Source of the DNA: Prevotella communis
Lineage (GTDB): Bacteria > Bacteroidota > Bacteroidia > Bacteroidales > Bacteroidaceae
Reading direction: 5' to 3'
Length of the DNA stretch: 64,000 bases
Assembly: GCF_022024115.1 (NCBI RefSeq)
Contig: NZ_CP091792.1
Location: 310,001 to 374,000, forward strand
The number at the start of each line of letters is the position of its first letter. Within the stretch, counting starts at the first letter, position 1. The translations under genes were made by a program, and so were the position numbers. This document shows, one piece after another, positions 51,152-59,326 of the stretch. The notes under the pieces are model-generated. The model searched no databases and had not been told where the DNA came from. It saw nothing but the letters and a program-made list of their open reading frames with translations.

Positions 51152-51649
51152 ATGACGCAAGAAGAGTTTACATATATAGCCAGCGAGATGCGTGCGAACG
51201 CCGTTACAGTAGCCCTGAAATGTGGGGCTGCATCTGCTGATGCCGAGGATATTGCACAGGATGTGATGCTAAAGCTCTGGTATCTGCATGAGAAGATGGA
51301 CGATGCTACTCGCATGAAGAGTCTGGTGGCGATTACCACGAGACATGTGTGCATAGACAGATGGCGCACGACACGCACTCATGCGGAGGTGGGCAGCATG
51401 ATGCCGCTTGTGGATGAAGGTTCGCTGTACGACCGTTTGGAATATGCAGAACTGGAGCAATGGATGAACGATCAGATAGATGCTTTGCCCAACACCTCAC
51501 GAATCGTGCTGACGATGAGACAACTGGAACATCGTGAACTGAGCGAGATTGCAGATATCCTGGGTATCAAGCAGACATCCGTATCAACTTTGCTTGCTCG
51601 AGCAAGAAACGAACTAATGAATAAACTGAAAAGGAGGAACCAACGATGA
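51152..51649 (+). CDS. ECF-type RNA polymerase sigma factor
   Basis: A 165-residue sigma factor; start at ATG 51152 (MTQEEFTYIASEM), since the longer frame runs through repeat B. Sigma-2: ASADAEDIAQDVMLKLWYLH and TRHVCIDRWR; sigma-4: LPNTSRIVLTMRQLEHRELS, EIADILGIKQTSVSTLLARA. Overlaps the next gene by 4 bp. Followed by a single-pass membrane protein and an exported protein, the usual make-up of a membrane-controlled sigma system. Confidence 0.9.
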   Translation: MTQEEFTYIASEMRANAVTVALKCGAASADAEDIAQDVMLKLWYLHEKMDDATRMKSLVAITTRHVCIDRWRTTRTHAEVGSMMPLVDEGSLYDRLEYAELEQWMNDQIDALPNTSRIVLTMRQLEHRELSEIADILGIKQTSVSTLLARARNELMNKLKRRNQR

Positions 51650-52323
51650 ATAGAATCTATGACAAACAAGAAATTGCCCGTATGCTCGATAGGTTCATGG
51701 CTGGCGAAACCAGTCTGAACGAGGAGCAGATGTTGGCGGAATACTTCCGTACCAACGAGGTGGGCGTTGAATGGCAGGAATACAAGGAGATGTTTGCCCT
51801 GTTCGATAGCGGAAAAGTGGACATCGAACCAGAAACGGAGGTCGCACAGCCTGTCAGCATTGACAATGAAAAAGTAAAAACGCTTCCAAAGGATGTCAAC
51901 ACAAAGCCCAAGATACTCCTCGGATGGGTGATGACTGGCATTGCGGCGAGCATATTATTCGTTATCGGGTTCAACATCTTTAATAAAGATGGAGAGCCAG
52001 AGGCGCAGGAGGTGTTGGTGGCGCAGGTGAATAAGCCTAACAATGCAAATCCAATAATGGAAACATCTTCGATCATACCCGAAGAACCTCAGGTGCTACA
52101 GCAGCCTTTGAAAAGAAGTCATCGTAAGCAAAGAGTTAATTCTAAACCGCAAAAAGCTCCCGTACAATATATGACGGACGAAATGGTTGACCAACTGTTG
52201 TCGAATAACCGTCAAGTTACGGCACTTCAGCCGACATCCGACAACAAAGAGATAGAAAACGAAATCAGAAGGCGAGGCGAGCTGCTGACCAATGACTTGC
52301 TGGCCTTCACAACAAACAAATAA
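51646..52323 (+). CDS. Single-pass membrane protein, putative anti-sigma factor
   Basis: A 225-residue protein with a cytoplasmic N-terminal part (MARMLDRF-type helix, IARMLDRFMAGETSLNEEQM, LAEYFRTNEV), one membrane helix about 85-108 (ILLGWVMTGIAASILFVIGF) and a polar, proline-rich outer part. The opening, with an acidic helix and a small module that counts elements, is like other Bacteroidales anti-sigma proteins. The 4-bp overlap with the ECF sigma gene supports the role; no named domain is certain. Confidence 0.65.
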   Translation: MNRIYDKQEIARMLDRFMAGETSLNEEQMLAEYFRTNEVGVEWQEYKEMFALFDSGKVDIEPETEVAQPVSIDNEKVKTLPKDVNTKPKILLGWVMTGIAASILFVIGFNIFNKDGEPEAQEVLVAQVNKPNNANPIMETSSIIPEEPQVLQQPLKRSHRKQRVNSKPQKAPVQYMTDEMVDQLLSNNRQVTALQPTSDNKEIENEIRRRGELLTNDLLAFTTNK

Positions 52324-52338
52324 AAACGAGCAACAAAT

Positions 52339-53502
52339 ATGAAGAACTTATTGATATTATCGTTATTATACATAACATTACAGGCAAATGCACAAGGCCT
52401 CAACGAGCGTGTCATCAAGTTAACTGATCAGTTGGACTCCATTGGAGTGGCAACTTTTGAGGCAAACTATTCACATGGTCTCAGGACTGAGTATATCGTC
52501 ACCATCAGCTGTGACCTGTATGATGATTCCCCTGAACCCATCAAGTATCAGGACCAGCAGGGCAACATACTTTCCGTCACGCCGGAGCAAGACAAAAGAA
52601 TACGTGACCTGTGGCGACGCAGCCATGAGAGCTACGACCTGATTCGCTCCACTAGTCGTCTGTTAGCCGAGGAAGGAACAGAGTGCTACATCTGGGAAAG
52701 TCACCGCAACGGCATTGACAGCCTGCTCTACTCTGTGGCACTCAGAGACTTCACAAACCAACAGGATAAGACTTACACGCCAGACCTATCGACGAATCCA
52801 GAATGGAGCAAATACGGTGGAGCCAAGGAAGGATTCATCCTGAAAGCTAATCCATCGCGTTTTCTTCCTAACAACGATATGGAAGCCTATAAAAAGAACC
52901 GATTCCAGCCCAAAAGCGAAATCAGCTTTACTTATAGACTGACCGTAGAAGAGGAAGACGAAGACACGGTTTACTATGTGGATTACAGAGAACTAGCAGA
53001 AATTATTGACAAAGTGTTTCAAACAGATGGTGTTAAAAGTCATCCCATTCTGATTACCCATGATAAGGGGGCGAAGGTTGAGAATTTCAAACCAGAAATA
53101 ATCTCAAGCGAAATCACCCATCCAGATCTTGATGGCGAGACGCACGGCACAGTCTATGAGATAAAAACAGCCGAGTTGGCTAATACCCTGCGCCGCCTAT
53201 TGTCCGCCGAGATAGGCAACTATGTCGATCGTCATAGAAATCTGAACTATCTTTATCGTCCTTTACAAGACTACTCCGGCGACATGCGCGGTATGTTCAG
53301 CAGCAACAATTGGGTTATTCGCACAGAATTTCATACCAAGCATTGGTATACCTTTGACAAACATCTGTCGTGTAGAGTGCTCCTTCACCATGTCGGTTCC
53401 AAAGCCTACGTCCTCGTCCTTGAATCTGTCAACGACTTCTGGCTTCCTAAAGACTGGCATAAACTAAAAAGTTGGAAGAATGGAGTAAAGGAATATCTAT
53501 AA
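52339..53502 (+). CDS. Exported protein of unknown function, third gene of sigma operon
   Basis: A 387-residue protein with a signal peptide (MKNLLILSLLYITLQANAQ, cleavage about 19). Mixed alpha/beta content, many acidic and aromatic residues, no motif that I recognise (EVERY search-type clue absent; e.g. LTVEEEDEDTVYYVDYRELA, HPILITHDKGAKVENF). It starts 15 bp after the putative anti-sigma gene. It may be the periplasmic sensor or the output of that system. A small ATCTATA/TATAGAT hairpin overlaps its stop. Confidence 0.65.
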   Translation: MKNLLILSLLYITLQANAQGLNERVIKLTDQLDSIGVATFEANYSHGLRTEYIVTISCDLYDDSPEPIKYQDQQGNILSVTPEQDKRIRDLWRRSHESYDLIRSTSRLLAEEGTECYIWESHRNGIDSLLYSVALRDFTNQQDKTYTPDLSTNPEWSKYGGAKEGFILKANPSRFLPNNDMEAYKKNRFQPKSEISFTYRLTVEEEDEDTVYYVDYRELAEIIDKVFQTDGVKSHPILITHDKGAKVENFKPEIISSEITHPDLDGETHGTVYEIKTAELANTLRRLLSAEIGNYVDRHRNLNYLYRPLQDYSGDMRGMFSSNNWVIRTEFHTKHWYTFDKHLSCRVLLHHVGSKAYVLVLESVNDFWLPKDWHKLKSWKNGVKEYL

Positions 53503-53584
53503 TTACAACTATAGATTATCAGGATAGAAGTAAATAATTTAGGACTTTTATTCCTGCAAAGATTCCATTTTAAAGAAAAAGATG

Positions 53585-53592
53585 TAATTTTG
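53585..53592 (+). promoter_or_regulatory. Promoter of the M20 deacetylase gene (-7 box)
   Basis: TAATTTTG then CAGAC, 37 bp before ATG 53630. Confidence 0.65.
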
Positions 53593-53629
53593 CAGACGAA
53601 AGTGTTTTCTATAAAAAAACTATGTCGAT

Positions 53630-54694
53630 ATGAGTATTGAGGACAAAAGCAGATATGTGAATGATGCAGTGGAGCTGCTGAAGGAACTGATTGCTACGCC
53701 ACGCGTGAGCAGGGATGAGACCGCAGCTGCTGATAAGATGGAGGCGAAGATGCGCGAGTGGGGGATGAACCCACGACGCGAGGCTAACAACCTGTGGGTG
53801 GTATCGGACAACTATGATGAGGCTAAGCAGACCATTCTCCTCAATGCACATATCGATACGGTGAAGCCAGTGGCTACGTGGACAAAGAATCCGCATGAGC
53901 CCCTGATGGAAGGCGATAAGCTCTTTGGCCTGGGTTCGAATGACTGTGGCGGCGGACTGGTAACGCTCCTGCAGGTGTTTCGTATCCTGAATAGTATGCC
54001 TCGCACGTATAACCTTATCTATCTGGCATCGGCCGAGGAGGAGGTGTCGGGCAAGAATGGGGTAGAGCATGTGCTGCCTATGTTGCCAAAGATTGACGTG
54101 GCGATTGTGGGCGAACCTACGGGTATGCAACCTGCCATCGCCGAGAAGGGACTGATGGTGGTAGATGGTTATGCGAAGGGTGTGAGTGGTCATGCGGCCA
54201 GAAACGAGGGCGTGAATGCTATCTATGAAGCGCTGGATGACCTGGTATGGCTACGCGATTACAGATTTGGCAAGGAGAGTCCGCTGTTGGGACCCACGAA
54301 GATGACGGTGACACAGGTTGAGAGTGGCACGCAGCACAATGTGATACCAGATAGCCTGCATTTCGTTCTGGATATACGTACCAATGAGTATTATCAGAAT
54401 GAGTATGTGTTTGCTTTCCTTCAGAAACACATGAAACGCTGCGAACTGAAGGCTCGTTCGTTCCGTCTGCATTCTTCCTCTATCCCTGCAGACCATCCGC
54501 TGGTGAAACGTTGCGTGGAGTTGGGGTTGAAACCTTTCGGATCGCCAACATTGTCTGATCAGGCATTGATGTTGTTCCCCTCGTTCAAACTGGGACCAGG
54601 CGAGTCGTCACGCAGTCATAGCGCCGATGAGTTTATCTGCATCAGCGAGATAGAGAAAGCATTAACACTTTATCTGGATATTCTTAGCGTCTGA
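53630..54694 (+). CDS. argE: M20-family N-acyl-ornithine/citrulline deacetylase (ArgE-type)
   Basis: A 354-residue di-zinc amidohydrolase. Metal and catalytic residues: LLNAHIDTVKP (HxD), LGSNDCGGGLVTLL (bridging Asp), LASAEEEVSGKNG (general base Glu), IVGEPTGMQPAIAEKG and RSHSADEFI (His). These lines fit the ArgE-like enzymes of Bacteroidetes, which act on N-acyl (acetyl or succinyl) ornithine or citrulline in arginine synthesis; DapE-type activity is the alternative. Its 3' end overlaps the convergent envC-type gene by 11 bp. Confidence 0.85.
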   Translation: MSIEDKSRYVNDAVELLKELIATPRVSRDETAAADKMEAKMREWGMNPRREANNLWVVSDNYDEAKQTILLNAHIDTVKPVATWTKNPHEPLMEGDKLFGLGSNDCGGGLVTLLQVFRILNSMPRTYNLIYLASAEEEVSGKNGVEHVLPMLPKIDVAIVGEPTGMQPAIAEKGLMVVDGYAKGVSGHAARNEGVNAIYEALDDLVWLRDYRFGKESPLLGPTKMTVTQVESGTQHNVIPDSLHFVLDIRTNEYYQNEYVFAFLQKHMKRCELKARSFRLHSSSIPADHPLVKRCVELGLKPFGSPTLSDQALMLFPSFKLGPGESSRSHSADEFICISEIEKALTLYLDILSV

Positions 54695-56156
54695 GCCAAG
54701 GACGCGGATCGAGCAACTCTGTCCAGTTGCGCAACTGGAACTGCATGGTGTTGCTGGAGCCGAGTGAGCCAAGCGTCTGGTTGGTGGTCACCTTCTGTCC
54801 TGCAGCAACGCTGACGGCGGCAAGGTCGCAATAGACGGAGATATACTTGCCGTGACGTACCATCACGATGTAGGAATTACCTGTAGAGTAGATCTTGCTG
54901 ACCACACCATCGAAGACGCAACGCGCTTTGGCACCAGGCTGTCCCTTCAGGTGCAGACCCTTACTGCTGAGGTGCACATTACCCAGACCTTCCACGATAT
55001 TAGAGCCAAAGCTACGTACTACCTGATAGGCACCTGTGATAGGCATGGGCAGACGACCCTTGTTGCCTGCAAAACTGCCTGAGAGCTTCTGGTCGGGGTC
55101 GGCACTGGTATAGGTACTGATTTCCTTCTTGGCCTGTTCTACGTGGCGCTCAGCCGTCTTACGCTCGTTCTCGGCTTCCTGTGCCCTTTGCTTGGCAGCA
55201 GCTTTCTCCTTGGCGGTCTTGGCAGCAAGTGCTTCGGCCTTTGCCTTCTCCTCGCGTGCCTTTGCCTCGGCCAGGCGGCGCTCGCGCTCCTTGCGTTCAC
55301 GTTCCTTACGTGCCAGTTCCTCGGCCTTGCGTTTCTTCTCGGCTTCTATGCGTGCCTTTTCACGGGCAATCTCCTCGGCTATGAGTCTTTCAATCTTTGC
55401 ATTCAGAGCAGCCTCCTGCTGTTGTTCCTTCTTGATGAGGTCCTGTACGGTGCGCTGCTCCTTCTGCAGTTGGGCTACCATCTTTTTCTGCTCAGCCTGC
55501 TTGCGCTCCATATTCTCCTGCTCGCGCTGTCCCTTGGCAAGCAGGTTGCTCTTCTCCTGTTTGCTGGCGCTGATTTCCTGCTTCTTCTCCTCAACCTGTT
55601 GCTGTTTCACCTTCACCGCTTCACCCTGTGCCCTTTGATAGGTGGCATATTCTTTCATGAAACGGGTGCGGCGATACATCTGGTTGACGTTCTGCGCGCT
55701 GAAGAAAAACATCATCTTGTTTCTCGACTTGCGGTTACGATGCATGTATCTCACGGAATTGGCATAGCGCTCCTGACGAGTCTTCAGTTCTTTCTGGAGC
55801 GTGTCCATCTGCGCTTCAAGAAAAGCCAGGTTCCTGTTGAGTGAGTCGATATCGGTCTTGATGGTGTCGATGGTACGACGTTTTTCGCTGATTTCATCGT
55901 TGAGAACCAGCACATCCTGCATCTGCTTCTTCACCTGCTGGTCAAGTACATGCTTTCTGCGCTTTTTCTCCTCGATATCTTTCTTGAGCCTTTTCTGGTC
56001 TGCCTGCAACTGTTCCCTTTGTGTGGGTTGCTTCTTCTTGGTTTGTCGCACTTTCGTAGTCGTCTGTTTGCGCTGCGTAGTCCTGCGCTTCGACTTTTGT
56101 GCCGGCGCAGCTATGCAGACAATAAGCATCAGTAGCAGTATGCAGATCTTTCTCAT
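54684..56156 (-). CDS. EnvC/NlpD-like murein hydrolase activator, degenerate LytM domain
   Basis: A 490-residue exported protein (signal peptide about 1-19). A very long Lys/Arg/Glu/Gln-rich coiled coil fills about 25-360, then a C-terminal M23/LytM domain (LPMPITGAYQVVRSFGSNIV, VMVRHGKYISVYCDLAAVSV, MQFQLRNWTELLDPRPWL). The metal-site HxH is MQF here and the first His/Asp site is SKGLHLKG, so it is probably inactive and, like EnvC, activates amidases at the division site. Last gene of dut-TPR-DUF4292-envC. Confidence 0.85.
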   Translation of the reverse strand: MRKICILLLMLIVCIAAPAQKSKRRTTQRKQTTTKVRQTKKKQPTQREQLQADQKRLKKDIEEKKRRKHVLDQQVKKQMQDVLVLNDEISEKRRTIDTIKTDIDSLNRNLAFLEAQMDTLQKELKTRQERYANSVRYMHRNRKSRNKMMFFFSAQNVNQMYRRTRFMKEYATYQRAQGEAVKVKQQQVEEKKQEISASKQEKSNLLAKGQREQENMERKQAEQKKMVAQLQKEQRTVQDLIKKEQQQEAALNAKIERLIAEEIAREKARIEAEKKRKAEELARKERERKERERRLAEAKAREEKAKAEALAAKTAKEKAAAKQRAQEAENERKTAERHVEQAKKEISTYTSADPDQKLSGSFAGNKGRLPMPITGAYQVVRSFGSNIVEGLGNVHLSSKGLHLKGQPGAKARCVFDGVVSKIYSTGNSYIVMVRHGKYISVYCDLAAVSVAAGQKVTTNQTLGSLGSSNTMQFQLRNWTELLDPRPWLRR

Positions 56157-56185
56157 TTATTCAGCTTTCAGATAATTTCGGTATG

Positions 56186-57037
56186 TTACAGGGCCATGAA
56201 ACGGCGCAGAATCTGGTCGACATCTACCTCGTGGTATTTGTCAGACACCTTGGTACGTGTCTCCCATTCACTCTCGTTGCCCAGGTAGTTCAGGCGGATA
56301 CCCAGTTTCAGTTCTTTCTCTGGGGTGGTCAGCGTCACCTTCATGTTGTTGGGGAAGGTCTTTGCTCCCATCTTGGTGAACTCCAGGTAGTCCCAATTCA
56401 GCTGGGTATTGCCTTTCAGTATGTCGCGATAGGAGATGTTGGTCATCTTGATGCGGCCCGACTGACGATTGGTCAGCCAGCTGTAGTTCATCTTTCCCTG
56501 CTCCAGACTGATAATGGCATCATCGCCGTCGATACTGGTAGTGTAGCTGGCCAGTGCGTTCTTGTCTACCTTCTGCAGTCCGGGCTTGAACAGCTCGTTC
56601 CAGAAAAGGGCCTGCAGGGTGTAGAAATTGATGCCGCTATTACGCAGGAAATCCACGTAGTTATAGGGGGCCTTCAGGTATTGCTTGTTGATACGGTCGA
56701 TGATGAGCACGTAGTCCTTGGTGAACTCCAGGCGTGCAGCCTCTACGAAGCCGAAGGCCATGAGCTGCATCTGGATAACGTCATCGCGCTTCATTCTGAG
56801 GTTGCCTGTGAGCGACATCTGCTGTGAACCGTATTCTACAGAGAACTTCAGTTTGGAAGTGACGAATTGTGCCGGTTGTGCGTTACCGGTCACTTTGTCC
56901 AATATGGCAGCATTCTCCATACTCTCTTCAGAAGAGACGACGGGAGCTTCTTTAACCACTTGCTTGTTGGTGTGACATGAGGTCAGGAAAAGTGGCATTG
57001 CCAAAGCGGCAACTTTAAGGATGTTTGTTAATTTCAT
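56186..57037 (-). CDS. DUF4292 lipoprotein
   Basis: A 283-residue lipoprotein; start at ATG 57037 (MKLTNILKVAALAMPLFLTS then C, lipid-site Cys about 21). The body (LKFSVEYGSQQMSLTGNLRM, MQLMAFGFVEAARLEFTKDY, IIDRINKQYLKAPYNYVDFL) has the LolA/LolB-like half-barrel look of DUF4292, so a role in lipoprotein or envelope traffic is possible but unproven. Overlaps the TPR gene by 4 bp and is 29 bp before the envC-type gene. Confidence 0.85.
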   Translation of the reverse strand: MKLTNILKVAALAMPLFLTSCHTNKQVVKEAPVVSSEESMENAAILDKVTGNAQPAQFVTSKLKFSVEYGSQQMSLTGNLRMKRDDVIQMQLMAFGFVEAARLEFTKDYVLIIDRINKQYLKAPYNYVDFLRNSGINFYTLQALFWNELFKPGLQKVDKNALASYTTSIDGDDAIISLEQGKMNYSWLTNRQSGRIKMTNISYRDILKGNTQLNWDYLEFTKMGAKTFPNNMKVTLTTPEKELKLGIRLNYLGNESEWETRTKVSDKYHEVDVDQILRRFMAL

Positions 57038-58731
57038 TGCTTGATATATTTTTTGCGTTTGATTTTCTTTACTAACAACTTGTTGTCGGGTGCTTTTGCC
57101 AGGGCCTGTTGCCAATAGCTGATGGCTGTGGACATGTCACCATTCAGGGCATAGATGTCGCCGGCATGTTCGTAGATATCCGGACTGGGCGTTGAGGCAT
57201 TCTGGGTGGCCTGGTCAATATAGATGCGTGCCTCGGCATAGCGTCGCTGCATAAACAGTATCCAGGCATAGGTGTCCAGGTAGGTGGCATTCTTGGGCTC
57301 GGCCTTGATGGTCTTATAACTCATCTCCTCGGCTTTCTCCAGGTTGTCGCCCTTGAGACTGAGGAAATAGGCGTAGTTGTTCAGACAACCGATATTATCG
57401 GGCTTCCACTGCAGGCAGGAGTCGTAGGCGGCAAAAGCCTCTGCCTCGCGTTTCTTCTGGAAGAGGAGGTCGCCCAGGATAGCATAGAAATCGGACACGA
57501 TCTCAGGTGAACTCTGGTCGTTGATGACATTGATGCCGTTCTTGAAGGCTTCCAGGGCATGGTCGGTATCTTCCTTGCGGTAATAGGCCATTCCCTGATA
57601 GTAATAGAATATCATCTCCTCAGGGTTGTACTGGCGGGCAGCCTGACAGAGACTGATGATACGGTCGTCATCATTGTCCTCCCAGGCATACTGTGCCAGG
57701 TGCAGACGGGCTGAGGTCCTGTTGGGGTCTAACTGCAACACCAGTTCCAGGGCAGCAGCGATACTGTCGCGTGGCATCTTCTTCAGGTCCATATAGGCAG
57801 CTCGCAGTTCGGCTATATCGGCATCGGGGTCGGGCTGTTGCAGTATCTCGCGGAAGATGTTCAGGACTTGTGTGCTGTCGCCACCTTCCTGTTCGTTCTC
57901 AGCAATCAGCTGGCGAAGCAGGTAAACCTTGTCGTTGATTTCCGTATTCTTGTTAATCAGGATGCAGCGTGTGATGGAATCGACAGCTTCTGTATCCTGA
58001 ATCCTGATATAATAGTTTCTTAATGACTGTTGGGCTTTGACGTTATGAGGCTCCTCGGCAATGATCTTTTCCAAGGTGCTGAAGGCCTCATCCATCTTGT
58101 CGTTAGTCATCAGGGAATTGGCGTAAAGGGTGCGATAGTTGAGGTCGTAAGGGTGTTCCTCGGCCAGTGCCTTGATGGCGGCAAGGGCCTTCTCGTTGTC
58201 GTCCATCTCCATGTAGAGGGCACTTTTGGCCAGCGTGATGCGTTCGCTTTTGCCATCGATGAGCTCCATGCGATCCAGCACGTCGATGGCTTTCTGGTAG
58301 TTCTGCTCCTGGTAGTAGAGACGGTAGAGCATTTCCAGCAGTTCCTGGCGACTCTTGTCCTGGTTGTACATCTTCTCAACCACGGTAATGGCGTCGGCGT
58401 ATTTCTCCTTGGCGATATATGACTGTGCCAGGGTCTCCATATACGTCATGTTGTCAGGACAAAGGTCGAATGCTTTCTTGAAAAGTTCCAAAGCCTTGTC
58501 TGTATTCTTCATCTCGCTATAGTATTGCGCTAGGAAGAAATAGGCTTCGTGGGCATTGGGCTTGATCTCCAGACATCGGGTAAGCAGGTCGAACGTGGCG
58601 TCATGGTGACTCTTCTGGCGCTGAAGCATGGCCTCATGAAAGAGTACGTCATAACGACGCTCTGTATCGGTCTGGGCAAAGATGCCCAGGCTGCATAGAA
58701 ATATAACGCTTAAGACCGTAACCCTAATCAT
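57034..58731 (-). CDS. Exported TPR-repeat protein
   Basis: A 565-residue protein; start at ATG 58731 (MIRVTVLSVIFLCSLGIFAQ, signal peptide about 1-20). At least ten TPR motifs cover nearly the whole chain (HEAYFFLAQYYSEMKNTDKA, NIGCLNNYAYFLSLKGDNLE, TYLDTYAWILFMQRRYAEAR), so it is a protein-binding scaffold in the periplasm. Coupled to DUF4292 downstream; dut ends 26 bp upstream with a heptamer array filling the gap. Confidence 0.87.
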   Translation of the reverse strand: MIRVTVLSVIFLCSLGIFAQTDTERRYDVLFHEAMLQRQKSHHDATFDLLTRCLEIKPNAHEAYFFLAQYYSEMKNTDKALELFKKAFDLCPDNMTYMETLAQSYIAKEKYADAITVVEKMYNQDKSRQELLEMLYRLYYQEQNYQKAIDVLDRMELIDGKSERITLAKSALYMEMDDNEKALAAIKALAEEHPYDLNYRTLYANSLMTNDKMDEAFSTLEKIIAEEPHNVKAQQSLRNYYIRIQDTEAVDSITRCILINKNTEINDKVYLLRQLIAENEQEGGDSTQVLNIFREILQQPDPDADIAELRAAYMDLKKMPRDSIAAALELVLQLDPNRTSARLHLAQYAWEDNDDDRIISLCQAARQYNPEEMIFYYYQGMAYYRKEDTDHALEAFKNGINVINDQSSPEIVSDFYAILGDLLFQKKREAEAFAAYDSCLQWKPDNIGCLNNYAYFLSLKGDNLEKAEEMSYKTIKAEPKNATYLDTYAWILFMQRRYAEARIYIDQATQNASTPSPDIYEHAGDIYALNGDMSTAISYWQQALAKAPDNKLLVKKIKRKKYIKQ

Positions 58732-58757
58732 AACTTTCAACTCTCAACTTTCAACTT
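58732..58757 (-). repeat. Heptamer array (AAGTTGA type) between dut and the TPR gene
   Basis: On the minus strand directly after the dut stop TAA: AAGTTGA, AAGTTGA, GAGTTGA, AAGTT, then the ATG of the next gene. As in the AAGTGAA family, the third unit begins with G instead of A. Confidence 0.7.
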
Positions 58758-59192
58758 TTATTTTACTCCGGTGTGTCCGTACCCGCCTTCACCACGCTCA
58801 GTCTCATCAAGTATCTCTACTTCGATGAAATCTGCTTTTTCGTGGCGCGCAATCACCATCTGGGCAATACGCTCACTATCGTTGACGATGAAATCTTCTT
58901 GTGACAGGTTGATCAGAACCACGCCTATCTCGCCGCGATAGTCGGCGTCGATGGTACCTGGGGTGTTAAGAACGGTGATACCTTTCTTGAGGGCCAGTCC
59001 ACTGCGTGGGCGTACCTGTGCCTCGAAGCCTGCGGGCAGGGCAATATGCAATCCTGTTGGGATGAGTTTTCTTTCCAGCGGCTTCAGCGTAACGGGCTCG
59101 TCGAGGTTGGCCCTGAGGTCCATTCCTGCACTCTGTTCTGTGGCATACTGGGGCAGTGGCTGATGGCCCTTGTTGATAATATTCACTTTCAT
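58758..59192 (-). CDS. dut: dUTP diphosphatase
   Basis: A 144-residue trimeric dUTPase (dUTP to dUMP plus PPi) that keeps uracil out of DNA. All five motifs are present: [42 protein letters not shown] and GEGGYGHTG. Start at ATG 59192 (MKVNIINKG). First gene of the dut-TPR-DUF4292-envC operon. Confidence 0.97.
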   Translation of the reverse strand: MKVNIINKGHQPLPQYATEQSAGMDLRANLDEPVTLKPLERKLIPTGLHIALPAGFEAQVRPRSGLALKKGITVLNTPGTIDADYRGEIGVVLINLSQEDFIVNDSERIAQMVIARHEKADFIEVEILDETERGEGGYGHTGVK

Positions 59193-59218
59193 CTTACACA
59201 ATATTTATATATAGCGTG

Positions 59219-59226
59219 CAAAATTA
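59219..59226 (-). promoter_or_regulatory. dut operon promoter (-7 box)
   Basis: TAATTTTG followed by CACG on the minus strand, 26 bp before the dut start. Confidence 0.7.
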
Positions 59227-59313
59227 GTGATTTATCTTCAAATAGCCATCATCCGTACTACTTATTTTATAAATTTTTGCAGATACTGTGATAGCAGATA
59301 TCATTTTTTTTCG

Positions 59314-59321
59314 TAAATTTG
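59314..59321 (+). promoter_or_regulatory. dgt promoter (-7 box)
   Basis: TAAATTTG, then CACCG and ATG 59327; only five bases separate box and start codon. Confidence 0.6.
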
Positions 59322-59326
59322 CACCG

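Noticed and set aside
55129-55844. Several long Cys/Ser/Leu-rich frames opposite the EnvC-like coiled coil
   Set aside because: They result from the Lys/Glu/Gln-rich coding bias of the coiled coil on the other strand.
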